From: Polytrichum commune
Lineage: Eukaryota > Streptophyta > Polytrichopsida > Polytrichales > Polytrichaceae
Direction: 5' to 3'
Assembly: GCA_950295325.1 (NCBI GenBank)
Contig: OX485807.1
Location: 2,482,501 to 2,546,500, forward strand
Length of the DNA stretch: 64,000 bases
Position numbers and translations under genes: made by a program. The notes below the pieces were generated by a model, which saw only the letters and a list, made by a program, of their open reading frames with translations, searched no databases and had not been told where the DNA came from. Below, piece by piece: positions 10,448-21,574 of the stretch. The stretch's first letter is position 1. Every line of letters begins with the position of its first letter.

Positions 10448-10957
10448 GCCATAGTAGGCGTAGGGTTGTGGGCCATAGGCAAGAACATTTTGGGTCGCAC
10501 TATCCAATGGATGTGTGGTGTTAGCATGCTATGCATTTTACATGCCACACTTTGTATGTTTTTTTTGCAATAATATAAGTGTCACATGATTTCCCCTTCC
10601 ATATGGTCTAAGGTTTGGATTGCCCTACCTAAACCATCACAAATATGAGTTTGGAATATTTTGTATGTTATATTATATTGGTTCACATATTTCCCCTACA
10701 ATATGATCTATGGTTTGGATTGCCCTACCTAAACCATATTCATACAAGTTTTTGTGCGATAATATGAATGTTTTAAGATTTCCCCTTCAACTTGGCCTAA
10801 GGTTTGGATTGCCCACCCTAAACAATCCCAAATATGAGTTATTAATGGGGTTCTTGTTCTAAACACCCGCTTCAAAGTGTTCGCATCTTACAACTTTCTC
10901 CAATATGTGTTCCATTTATCCTTGTTCTTATTTTTGTGAATGTCTCAAAATGCCCAA
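10448..10957 (+). repeat. 3' subterminal region of element I with decayed palindromes
   Basis: Non-coding tail of M1. It contains GTTTGGATTGCCCTACCTAA-type repeats at about 10613, 10723 and 10802. These match the family palindrome at most arm positions and look like degenerate versions of it. The block is shared almost unit for unit with the tails of M2, M3 and M4. M1 transcripts probably terminate here, but no poly(A) signal is certain. Confidence 0.75.
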
Positions 10958-10984
10958 AAAGTCTCAATTTAACGAATATAGTGT
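10958..10984 (+). repeat. Right terminal inverted repeat of element I
   Basis: 27 bp, ending CGAATATAGTGT. It is the exact inverse of the left terminus of element II at 10988-11014, with only TAA between them. Together they form a 57-bp perfect palindrome (28-bp arms, one central base). Confidence 0.9.
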
Positions 10985-10987
10985 TAA

Positions 10988-11014
10988 ACACTATATTCGT
11001 TAAATTGAGACTTT
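10988..11014 (-). repeat. Left terminal inverted repeat of element II
   Basis: 27-bp terminus on the T side. The same sequence ends T-B at 61346-61372. Just inside it, GAGACTTTCTCTAGTCTC forms a short hairpin that is absent from the M-side terminus, so the two ends can be told apart. Confidence 0.9.
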
Positions 11015-11519
11015 CTCTAGTCTCAAATTAATATATGGATCAAACAACATGAAGATGCCTGAAACTATATTGTCAACAATCTCAAATATATTAAATGTTC
11101 TAATATCCCACACCTATGATGTGCGGACATAAGCACATATGGTAGAGCACTCAACACCAACTTCATCAACAAAAACACATTGGGTAGAGCACTCCAAACA
11201 AGTTTTACCCAAAAATATATATATAATGATTTCTATTATTAGCATGCTCCATAGAATATAGACATTGCAACATACAAAGTGCATGTAATAAATGCATATT
11301 TTTTCAATGGACAATTTAGTCCCAAACTTAATAAAAAAATGAACTTCACATTTGTATTGAAATATAGTAAATGGATATTCATCCAACTCCAAAACAATAT
11401 AGTATTCGTAAGTTCTACCCAAACTCTGCCCCAATTTTGAAGAGCACACATATGAGTAATATATGTTCGTAGAATTACTGTTTACACTGTAATCATGCTA
11501 ACACAATCCTACCAACTTC
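11015..11519 (-). repeat. T-side subterminal region of element II
   Basis: Non-coding 3' flank of T-A. On the minus strand it holds GTTTGGAGTGCTCTACCCAA, GTTGAGTGCTCTACC and GTTTGGGTAGAACTT motifs. Each resembles one arm, or both arms, of the family palindrome. The block is conserved downstream of T-B (60844-61345). Confidence 0.65.
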
Positions 11520-14166
11520 TCATTCAACGTGGGTTGCTTCTTCTGCGATCCGAGCAAGGTTGTCTTTTGCAAAAATTATGTACTTTTGAGGGATGGACAC
11601 TGATCCACTATGATTTTTCCGTGGTTTCCATGCTATGAATATGGAATCTGTATCTACCCAAGATGGACCGTGCTCAGAATCCACCTTCCACCGAAAGTTA
11701 GGGTTTGTATCCCAGCCTGTATAATGCCGAATCACATCTTCATTCCTTGCCATCGGTCGGTAGTACTCCACTTGTATTTGTCGAAAATGAGGGCTGGAAG
11801 TTACAAAATTGGGTTTGGACAAAGCTCTTGCCACCCACACTGGCTTCCCATATGTCTCGTCTCCAGGACGCAAAATGAGCATATATCCTTCATGACAATC
11901 CACTGCAATGCGGAAAGATGGTGGCGGACGACTACTAGCAGGCCCCACGTAATGGTCGTCCACATCAAACTCCTCTCGAACCTCTTCATTTCCCAAAAGA
12001 CTAGCCTCTGAAGCTTGTACATCGATTCGTGTTTGTGGCCAAAATCCATGCCTCAAAGTATGAGGGCTATCTTGGTGGAGGTCTACCAAGGCGGCACGAA
12101 CACGTGTCCAATAATGTATCCAACTCCCATAACGATGCCAACATGATCCGCCAACATCCGCTATCTTCAAACTCTCCCAATATTGTATGAAGCCTGATAT
12201 ACCTTTCAAAATATCCTCCAAATTCTTCATGGCTATTGGCTTACAAGGGCTAGGCTCCCCATCCGGTAACATGGTCTTCCCATCCGCATCCACGCGCCAC
12301 ACAAGAAGACCCTCCGGCGGGCTCCAGTCTTGTGTCGTGCACAACAACTTGTATTGCATGGCCGGGACACCATCGTCACGCATGTAGAACCGGAATTGTT
12401 GTGCCTTCGTATGCCCGATCAATCGGTGAGCTCCACTTCGAATATAAGGTTCTATAAATGCCTTGAAGTCTGGCACCTCCTCAATCATATGGGGGATGAC
12501 GGGAACGTTCTCCAAATCCATGTACAACTTCATCAATAATGGGATTGTAGGAAAATCCTCCTCCCGCAACTTCATGCTCCACCGCCTAAAAGATGCATCA
12601 ATATCATCGTGCGTGTGGCCTACCAATAGGAAGGACACAAAAACCTCCTTGAAAATGCCTTTCGCAACCAACAACGACCAATATGCAAATACATATCTGC
12701 TTTTATTGTCCTTGGTACAATTGTCCAATTGGACACGCAAAGTTGGAGGCAACTTCTTGGCAATCACGGGTTCATTGGGTGGCTCGGGCAACGAATGCAA
12801 GCATACATCTTTTCCATCCAACACCGCTTCATATAAAGGTGTTGAACCCGTGTTCTCAAATAACAATCCTGAAGAATAGGCTGGTGGTTTCTCTAAATCA
12901 CGTAAAAGCCTTGCAAATGATCCTATCGTGTGGTTTGAATCCGTTGGATACAAATCAAGAGCATAATGAGCAAACTTGACATCACCGTGTCCATGTGCAA
13001 TCATTCCTGCAATGCCAACCCAACGTGATTAGCATCTATGTATGAATAAACCATTATGAAGGAATCCATGTTCTCCAGTACATCACGGAATAAAAAACCA
13101 CAACATTTAGGGTATGTCATGACATTGTTTCGAAGTTCACCTGTAACCGATACAGGCAACTTAAAAAACCCATCCGTGGCCTTGATTCGATTTGCAAAAC
13201 ATGGGGAGGCTGTTTTGGCATGGTCCATTTTGTCATGGATGACCGTAAGAACCTCCAAGGGCCTGGAGATGGACAAAGCTCTATTTGTGTAGTAATCATT
13301 ACGGTGTGCCTCTTGCATGTTTACGTGCTTGAAATAGTTCAATTGATGCGCTCCATATGACTCGGTACCCATCGTGTGTGCATCCCGGAGGCGCTTCAAC
13401 TTCTCGCAATTAGAGCACCTGGCAAATTTGTCCCCTCGTCTTTTTGTAATGTATTCGCTAAAGTTTTGTTTCTTGATTGCACTTAATTTTGACAATGAAA
13501 TTGGCTCCAACCCAATCTTCTCGCCAACTGCATTCACGTCCAACAATATGTCTTTCCATTTTGTGCCTGTGTGAAGAACTTTCTCCACAACCTTTTCACC
13601 GGTTGTGAGTGTGCGTGTTTTGTGCGGCATTGCATCAGCAAGGGGGACAATGATGGTTGCTAGAGTTGCCGTTGCTTGCCTTGTTGCTTCCCTAGGTTTC
13701 TTTAAACCCACGTTCCCATGGTGACGGGACCGGCGGCCTTCCTTGGCATAAGCAGCTTGTCTATAGAAGTCCGCCTTCGACACACCGTAAATGGTGTACC
13801 ATGCCTTACAACACACGTCTATGCTTTCAATGGTGATGACCTTGCGACCCGTCCCATTCACATGTATTGCCCTATGGACATCAAGTTTTTTTGTGGATCT
13901 TAGACGAAAATCTCCAAGCCACATTTCTTCACGGATGGCCTTCAATTTATCCCTTGGAAACAATTGGCAACAACGATGCACACAACAATCCTTTGTGGCA
14001 ACTTCTCTTATGGACTCCTCCCCAAGCAGCCTTTGACGTTTACAATCAGTTGCAGATGGAGAAGGACGTGCCACAGTATCGTACTTTCTTTGACCCTTGC
14101 GTGGCCGCATGTTTGATTGCATTTCCTTTTCGAGTTGCATGTGTCGTTGCTCATGTTCACGCAAGC

Positions 14167-15771
14167 CAGGGTTGTCTATTGTGTCGTGACGGAGGGTAAT
14201 CCCGGCATAATGTCGTGCCGTCACGACACGTATCCGTCACGACATTATGCCGGATGCTGTCTTTATCCTGACGGACTTGAATTTTACCGATTTTTTTGTG
14301 TAATTACATTAACCCAATTCAGACACGTAGGATTTACAATGTCCACGTGTGATGACATGTCAGCAAAGTAAAGGTAAAGTGGGGAAAAATTTACTAGAGC
14401 CCGTCCGCCCCCCCGTCCGCCCCTGTTCCCGACCCCGTCCGCTCCGTTCCCAACCCCGTTCCCCCCCCGTTCCCCCCCCCGTTCCCCCCCCGTCCGCCCC
14501 TCCGTCCGCTCCCCCGTCCGCCCAAGTTTTTTTTTTTTTTTTTTTTTTCCCCCCCCCCCTTTCCCATCCGCCCCATTTTTTTTAAAAAATTCCCCCCCCT
14601 CCGTCCGCACCCCGTTCCCCCCCCCCGTCCGCCCCTCCGTCCGCTCCCCCGTCCGCCTCAGTTTTTTTTTTTTTTTTTTCCCTTCCCCGTCCGCCCCAAT
14701 TTTTTTAAAAAAAATTTCCCCCCCCTCCGTCCGCTCCCGTTCCCCCCCTGTCCGCCCCGTTCCCAACCCCGTCCGCCCCGTTCCCCCCCGTCCGCGCCCC
14801 GTTCCCCCCCCCGTCCGCCCCCGTTCCCCCCCCCGTCCGCCCCCGTTCCCCCCCTGTCCGCCCCGTTCCCCCCCCCCGTCCGCCCCAGTTTTTTTTTTTT
14901 TTTTTCCCCCCCCCCCCCTTTCCCCGTCCGCCCCATTTTAAAAAAAAAATTCCCCCCCTCCGTCCGCCCCCGTTCCCGACCCCGTCCGCCGCGTTCCCCC
15001 CCGTCCGCCCCTCCGTCCGCTCCCCCGTCCGCCCCATTTTTTTTAAAAAAAAATTCCCCCCCCCCTCCGTCTGCTCCCGTTCCCCCCCGTCCGCCCCGTT
15101 CCCCCCCCGTCCGCCCCGTTCCCCCCCCCGTCCGCCCCGTTCCCCCCCCCGTCCGCCCTAGTTTTCCCCCCCCCCCTTCCCCGTCCGCCCCATTTTTTTA
15201 AAAAAAAATTTCCCCCCCCTCCGTCCGCTCCCGTTCCCCCCCGTCCGCCCCGTTCCCAACCCCGTCCGCGCCCGGTCCCCCCCGTCCGCCCCCGTTCCCC
15301 CCCGTCCGCTCCCGTTCCCCCCGTCCGCCCCCGTTCCCGACTCCGTCCGCTCCGTTCCCCCCCCCCGTCCGCCCCCGTTCCCGACTCCGTCCGCTCCGTT
15401 CCCCCCCCCCGTCCGCCCCCGTTCCCGACCCCGTCCGCTCCGTTCCCCCCCCCCCACCCCCGTCCGCCCCACCCTCGTCCCCCGTCCGCCCCACACCCTC
15501 CTTAGTCGTTTTTTACTACTTTGATTTTAACAAAATGGTAAACAAAATGGCAAAATGATTTACCTGGCGCTAGGCATATCCACGACCACGTCGGCGTTTT
15601 CTGCCACATAGGACGCCACCTTGGCAAGAAGGTAAGTATTTTACCCACCCTAGTCCGTTCCCCCTATGTTGACCCTACGTGGACCCTATTGTGTCGTGAC
15701 GGAGGGGTCCGTCACGACACGACACGACATGACGGCACGACACCGTCATGACGTCGCGATAGACAACCCTG
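14167..15771. mobile_element. hAT-like non-autonomous element inserted in T-A exon 1
   Basis: Ends are CAGGGTTGTCTAT and ATAGACAACCCTG, a perfect 13-bp inverted repeat. They are flanked by an 8-bp duplication ACGCAAGC (14159-14166 and 15772-15779). The CAGGG start and 8-bp duplication are diagnostic of the hAT superfamily. The 1,605-bp element has no transposase. Its ends carry further inverted repeats built on GTCGTGACGG and CCGGCATAATGTCGTG, and its centre is a C-rich satellite. T-B has no insertion at this site, which confirms the empty-site sequence. Confidence 0.92.
14398..15500. repeat. C-rich satellite inside the hAT-like element
   Basis: Over 1 kb of degenerate GTTCCCCCCCGTCCGCCCC units interrupted by T/A-runs (for example 14527-14548 and 15034-15056), themselves repeated every 150-200 bp. 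On the minus strand it is extremely G-rich with runs of 5-9 G, so strong G-quadruplex potential is expected. Gly/Arg-rich open frames here are repeat translations, not genes. Confidence 0.9.
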
Positions 15772-16384
15772 ACGCAAGCTAACTCCATCAGTCGTGACAT
15801 TCCTCAATGGCCACCTGCGGAGGGAGAACCTATGAGTGGGATCCACCTCAGAAGGAACGAGTGACTCCAATATGACAATCCCAACGTCCTCGGTCCCAAG
15901 TGGATTTTGATCAATGCAATCTTGTGGATGGGTGTTACGACAGATACCCTCCGCCACAACAACCCCATTGTCATTAAGAAGTAACACATCCAAATTCACC
16001 CATGAAGCTCTTGAAAGCACGGCACACTCTGGAATGGGACAGTCCGGTACGGAACGCGAAGGTATATCGAAATGCTCTTCATCTGAACTCTCATCCATAG
16101 TAGCCTCCCCGACAATGTCTAGCTCTTCCTCAGATGCAGATGGCCAAGTGGCCATGTCTTCTCCAGACGAATACCCTCTTCCAGTATACCCATCCATTTT
16201 GCCTACACACATGAACATGGAACCTTGTAAAGAATTGACAAAAGCTATAGGGTCCAATAGAAAAACACAGAAACCTTATCATAACACATGTTGTATGAAT
16301 ATTATATCGATGGGTTCCAAAAAGATGGAGCGCACAACAGTTTATTCAGGATCCGTCTATGCACATCCCCATTGTGTGCATGAG

Positions 16385-17305
16385 GGTGGGTTTGGGTCGA
16401 GCAACCCAAACCTCGTGATAGGATGGGCCTGCTAATCCAGGCCCAACCCGTGACAAGGGTGGGTTTGGGTCGCTCGACCCAAACCTCACAATGGAGGTGG
16501 GTTTGGGTCGCTCGACCCAAACCTCACAATGGAGGTGTGTTTGGGTCGAGCGACCCAAACCTCGTGACAGGATGGGCCTGGTAATCCAGACCCAGCCCTT
16601 GATAGGGGTGGGTTTGGGTCGCTCGACCCAAACCTCGTGATAGGATGGGCCTGGTAATCCAGACCCAGCCCTTGATAGGGGTGGGTTTGGGTCGCTCGAC
16701 CCAAACCTCGTGACAGGATGGGCCTGGTAATCCAGACCCAGCCCTTGATAGGGGTGGGTTTGGGTCGCTCGACCCAAACCTCGTGACAGGATGGGCCTGC
16801 TAATCCAGGCCCAACCCGTGACAGGGGTGGGTTTGGGTCGCTCGCCCCAAACCTCACAATGGAGGTGTGTTTGGGTCGTGCGACCCAAACCTCATGACAG
16901 GATGGGCCTGGCAATCCAGGCCCAGCGCGTGATAGCGGTGGGTTTGGGTCGCTCGACCCAAACCTCATAATGGAGGTGGGTTTGGGTCGAGCGACCCAAA
17001 CCTCGTGACAGGATGGGCCTGCTAATCCAGGCCCAACCCGTGACAGGGGTGGGTTTGGGTCGCTCGACCCAAACCTCACTATGGGGGTGGGTTTGGGTCG
17101 AGCGACCCAAACCTCGTTACAGGATGGGCCTGCTAATCCAGGCCCAGCCCGTGAGAGGGGGTGGGTTTGGGTCGAGCGACCCAAACCTCGTGACAGGATG
17201 GGCTTGCTAATCCAGGCCCAGCCCGTGATAGGGGTGGGTTTGGGTCGCTCGACCCAAACCTCACTATGGGGGTGGGTTTGGGTCGAGCGACCCAAACATT
17301 CCGCA
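16385..17305 (-). repeat. Palindrome array in the 5' intron of T-A
   Basis: About sixteen family palindromes with centres CT, AG and TG, separated by spacers built from CCTCGTGACAGGATGGGCC and TAATCCAGGCCCA. The array lies between the T-A promoter and the acceptor before its first coding exon (TGTGTAG|GCAAAATG on the minus strand). Spacers are unrelated to those in element I (1-600) and T-B (56860-57600). Long open frames across it are repeat translations. Confidence 0.9.
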
Positions 17306-17700
17306 AATTCCGCCTTAAATTGCGGTAATCTTCCATATTCAGCTACGTGGATACTAATTGGAAGAATTCAGGCCGTGCATGGCTGTTGTAATTAGCTACT
17401 CATCAACGGATGCATACACGAACCTTGCACTCCACCACTACTTGAGAGAGCTTGCAACCATTTCAGAATGGAGAGATGAGAAAAAAGGAGCAAAGTTTGG
17501 GGGGTTTGGTACTTTATACTACCCGCCTCCGCCTTGGCCTTCCTCTTTGGATCCCTTTCCCGCCCGAACGTAAACCCTAAACCTAAGTTCAAACCTTCTG
17601 ACAGAATTTCCCGCTTCTTGTTGGTAATAGAGCATCCATATTTAGCTTGCCTCTTCGTGGCGCCAACCATCAAATGACCTTGGACAACTAACCTCCTAAT
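17306..17700 (-). promoter_or_regulatory. Promoter and leader of T-A
   Basis: On the minus strand: TTTGATGGTTGG, GAAGCGGGAAATT, GGCGGGAAAGGGATCCAAAG, then TATAAAG (17512-17518) and a leader containing GTGTATGCATCCGTTGATGAG. The order and sequences match T-B (56490-56830) and the element I remnant. Confidence 0.7.
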
Positions 17701-18000
17701 TCCGCTATTAAATAACTACACAAAATATGATGTGTGGATTTGATTATATGTAGTGTTGTTACCACCAGTGTCCGAAAAGTTTTTGAAGTTATTGAGGTTA
17801 ATTGCCTACCTCTTTAAAAGGGCATAGGCTATTTCCCTCATGGCATAGGTTGCATCCTACAATATCAAATTTTTGTAAGTTGAAAACCTTTTGAGTTTTT
17901 AAGTTACCTGCCAATTGCCTTTAAAACTAATTTTTAGTAGGTTAAAATCCTTCATATCTTTTAATGTTGTAGGCTTTAAATTCAAAATTTGAGTACTAAG

Positions 18001-18080
18001 TGGTATCCTTGGCAGGAATTGAACCTGGCTAAGCCCTTCACCATGTTTGAAGGCCAAGGATTAACCAACTCCTTTTTAAA
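18001..18080 (-). other. tRNA-like sequence (pseudogene or SINE head)
   Basis: On the minus strand: GGAGTTGGTTAATCC as a plausible D-arm (A-box-like), then CTTCA-AACATGG-TGAAG as an anticodon-arm-like hairpin with CAT at the anticodon position. Next comes CCAGGTTCAATTCCTGC as a T-arm with a B-box, and CAAGGATACCA at the 3' end. The 5' acceptor strand does not pair in the full-length reading, whereas ATCCTTG next to the D-arm does pair with CAAGGAT. Position 33 is A instead of T. It is unlikely to be a functional tRNA. Confidence 0.3.
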
Positions 18081-19170
18081 GAGTTGATTATAAGTTATGA
18101 AAGGTTGCTAAAATTCAAATGAGTTTAAGGGTGAAAGTCCTCACCATCTTCTGATTCAACCTCTATGCGGTGATGGGGCTTGGGCTGTGGTATTTGTAAA
18201 GATCGACGGGGAGGGAGTCAGGGCTATTATTGATATCCGCCTATGTGCCACTCAAGAGCCCCGAGTATTAGCCTAAAGATATGTACTTAGGCCAACTAAT
18301 TTCCCAATTTGAAGAAGGATGAATGGCTAAAATCCGCTCTTTTAAAAACTTTGTAGGCAAAATTTCCTACATGTTTTTTACCACATAGGTTGATATCCTA
18401 TGTTTTAAAATTGTCCATAGGCTCTTTGTCCTACACTTTCAAAATTTTATAGGCTAAGTCACAAATTTTGTAGGCTGCATTTACACTAGCCTTAGGCTCT
18501 TGGCGGACTATGGTTACCACCCTTACATGCTCAACATTAATTTTCAATCCTATGACAGTTAGTGTTAGAAGTAAATGTGTTGCTACCTTCTACTCTCACG
18601 TATATTTCTTCTTTTCACATCCTTACTAACACTAAATTCAAACATGTCAATGCCACATATTACTATAGCTTATATTTAATGTTTATTACTTTCATATGGT
18701 TATTGATATATTGTGTATTCACTTGTATTTAGTGTATCAAACACTAAATATCATACTTATTGTAGTTGTGTTTTGTACCTATAGTTTTTATTGATTTGGC
18801 TTGCCCAAAAAAATGTAGTCAACTTTATTTGTTTTAACAAATGTTTGATGAAAAATCTAAACATATATAGTTGTATCTATTCAATGCAAGTTGAGCAGAA
18901 CATGTCCTTAAATACATGTTGGTGTGTTCTAGTGTCACTACACTAAATAAGATATTTAGAGATTTATACACTAAATATGAACGCATCTACGACGTAACAT
19001 AACATACATAACAAACATAACATGAAATGTAACCAACGTTCATGTTCATGAATTAGACTATTGTGATATCTATATACATTTGTTTTTAGAACCACAAGCG
19101 ACTTGGCCCCCTCATTTGACCTATGCGCCATTCATTCATGGCTTCGAGTGCAACAAGACACATTTATATA

Positions 19171-19216
19171 CCCTAAACCCTAAACCCTAAACCCTACACC
19201 CTACACCCTACACCCT
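19171..19216. repeat. Interstitial telomeric repeat (CCCTAAA/CCCTACA)
   Basis: Six to seven 7-bp units; the first half is CCCTAAA and the second half CCCTACA. It lies in the T-M spacer of element II. Confidence 0.85.
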
Positions 19217-20829
19217 CGTAGTTGTTCAGGGTTGCTTCCCACGGGTAGGTCACTTAGTGCATTTAAAAAACGACGTGCGGCATAATATAGAGAGGATTGA
19301 AATCATTTGAAATAAAAATTATAAAGGAATTCCAAATAATGAAGGGGCCATTAAATGTAGACAATCCCATTATAAGTAAGTTAGATGGACATAAAATGTG
19401 GGCCATTATTTTTTTGTAAAATTAATATAGGGGCTGAAGATAAGGTTCCTAGAAGGTATGTTTAGTATAATGTTTGCTATGGTCTCCTATGTGTTTTCTT
19501 CATAACTTTGTTTGCAATGATATTATTGTTTGCACCCTTCTTTGTTTCCATGGTTTCCCTTAACAGGAAGTAGATTAGCTTTTATTACTTAAAAGGAATA
19601 TAGAGTACAAAAAATTGCAGTGACTTGGACAATATAAGTAATGGAAGGGTGCAAACAAATGGGCCATTTTTGAAATTCAAGTAATTATAGGGAGGCTTTA
19701 ATTCAACCCTTGAAGGTAAATAGCCCCAAAACAAAAAACCCTGAGCCGCACGTGGTGCACAAAAATGCCTTAGAGTGACCTACCCGTGTGGCTTCCATAT
19801 AGAACACCATCTACTGTAATTTGTGCCTCATTTCCTAATAAGATATGTTGTTTAATATATGTGGAGGGATCATCCAACAACAAAGTGATTGCTTAAATGG
19901 CTTCATATAATGTTGAACTCCACATATTAGTATTTGATAGCTTCATATTTGTATACATGGTGCTTCTCTCATTTACTATCACTATATTCAATATTTGTAG
20001 ACTTTATCTTGTCTCAACTAAATATATGAACAACAACAACATTGTCTAATGTTTGGGTCGTCCTACCTAAACCATCTTCATATGAGTTCTTAATTGGGTT
20101 CTTCAGCAAAAACACCCGCTTCAATATATTTGTATCTCATAAATATGTAAACTTGTAAATAAGTATGTTAATGTTCCATCATGCTATAAATCAAACAACA
20201 TCTTTGTTGCTTTTCGCAAACAACAATGATATTAAGTTGTCAACACTTAATATTGCATAATTCCATATTATAATGAATGACACTACATAAACTTGTATAA
20301 TTAGATTTAGTTCAATGGTATGTGTTAACGGATCCATCGTAGGCTATAGCATTGTCCTTTACCAACAACCTTCATAGATAATTACAATATATAACTCGAA
20401 ACCATTCATTGTGTAAATGGTTACCATAGTTATATTATTCCATTATGTAATTGCCTACGAGGATTGCAATATAATTATTAAATACTCCTCTTAGTCTAGT
20501 ATCTATCATTCTCGATTCATGCATATGTGTAGATTACTAAAATTACAAAACCAATACAGTTTCATTATTTGATATTAGCAAATCCATCGGGGGACCATTA
20601 AATTAAAAACCTTAGGCTATAAAGGTTTTTTAGTATCCTCAAGGATGGTATGGGATAGGTGGCTAAAGGATACCCACCTGCGAGGCCTATCGACCGTCGA
20701 TGGGCCTGGGGCTCTCCAATGGCTCAGATTGTGTATTCGTTTGGGCCATGGAGCGCCCCGTGACACGTGGCGGCCATGAGCCGAACGGACACGAAAGGCG
20801 CCGGCCCGAATGGGTCCCGCCCTTGAGTG

Positions 20830-21528
20830 ACCTTCCCCCTTTCACTCTCCCCTCCGCACTTTCTCCTTCTCTCTCCTCCGCTCCAAGCTCCTCCTCCTTT
20901 GTACGTTCCTCATACTTTCTGGAGGCGCCGCCGCTCTTGAAAGCGCCGCCTCCTCCCTTGCATTCTCTCTCTCCTTGTTGAACTCACATTCCCTCTCTCC
21001 TTCCCTCTTCATCATTATCTCATTCTCTCTTTCACTCCTCCTCTTCTTTTGATCTATTTTGTTGTTCATTGAGTGCGCATTGACCGAGTTCTGAGTGTAG
21101 TATGAGTTTAGGGTTTGTTTTTGTATTAAAGTCTATACATTTTAGCCATTTCAGAACGTCTTTGTTGTTTTGGAGTGTGAGTGTTGTTTCAAAGTGGTTG
21201 TGTCAGTTCCTCCTGGTCTTAGAAACATTCATGTGTGAGTGTAGAGTGATTTCGGAATTAGAATGATTGTTCGAAAATCAGGATGCATGTGTGGCCTTCA
21301 GATAGCTTCTTTGTTCATGTTTGTAAACACTTGTTACATTCAGAGTGAATGTTTGTGAGGGATTGTTTAATTCTGAGTGAATGTTTGTGAAAGCTTCTTC
21401 AATTCAGAGTGAATGTTTTTGAGGCGTTCTTAGTTTTTTGATATCCAATCCTTTCTAGAATCAGCTTCCAAGACTAGCTTGTTAGAACTGCTTCCAACAG
21501 CAGCTTGTTGTGTAGTTTGCAAAGCAAG
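20830..21528 (+). promoter_or_regulatory. 5' untranslated first exon of M2
   Basis: CT-rich start (CTTTCACTCTCCCCTCC), a GCGCCGCC block and a GTGAATGTTTGTGA-rich part lead to a likely donor at 21528/21529 (CAAG|GTGATT). The layout matches the M1 and M3 leaders. The leader intron runs to 22421. Confidence 0.5.
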
Positions 21529-21574
21529 GTGATTTCTTCAACTTCTTTATGTGTGTCAATTTCTTTAGAGTTTC

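Larger units (their letters stand above)
11520..16197 (-). pseudogene. T-A: DDE transposase-like gene (DUF7869-like), interrupted by a hAT-like element
   Basis: Inferred exon 1 is 16197-15772 joined to 14158-13087 across the insertion; exon 2 is 13006-11520. The 80-bp intron uses CC|GTGATG and TTGCAG|GAATG. Exon 1 is 1,498 nt once the insertion and one target-duplication copy are removed, exactly the length in T-B, and the frame is open throughout (about 994 residues). Visible motifs: a Cys cluster KDCCVHRCCQLFP; a C-x2-C pair ARCSNCEKL; a first acidic motif IHDKMDHAKT; a second VQLDNCTKDN; and a third GHTHDDIDASF. This D...D...D layout with HTHxDID is what I know from DUF7869 proteins, which are thought to have an RNase H-like fold. 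Role inferred: recombinase acting on the 27-bp termini. The only lesion seen is the hAT-like insertion, after codon DGVSLR. The N-terminal acidic region is of unknown role. The donor site is my choice; others are possible. Confidence 0.75.
17701..20829. other. AT-rich spacer between T-A and M2
   Basis: No protein-coding gene is supported. It contains a region rich in GTAGGCT-type repeats (about 17800-18500), a tRNA-like sequence (18001-18080, minus), a telomeric array (19171-19216) and blocks homologous to the spacers of elements I and III. A decayed palindrome, GTTTGGGTCGTCCTACCTAA, lies near 20050. The right end (20650-20830) is GC-rich and resembles 37750-37956 upstream of M3. Confidence 0.6.

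Noticed and set aside
14284-15496. Gly/Arg-rich proteins on the minus strand.
   Set aside because: They are translations of the C-rich satellite inside the hAT-like element.
16486-17295. Long open frames through palindrome arrays (also 45-389, 16346-16888, 56895-57278 and 42857-43872).
   Set aside because: Their products are direct translations of the repeat (FGSSDPNP and WVERPKP patterns) on both strands. No start context, no conservation beyond the repeat, and they lie in introns.
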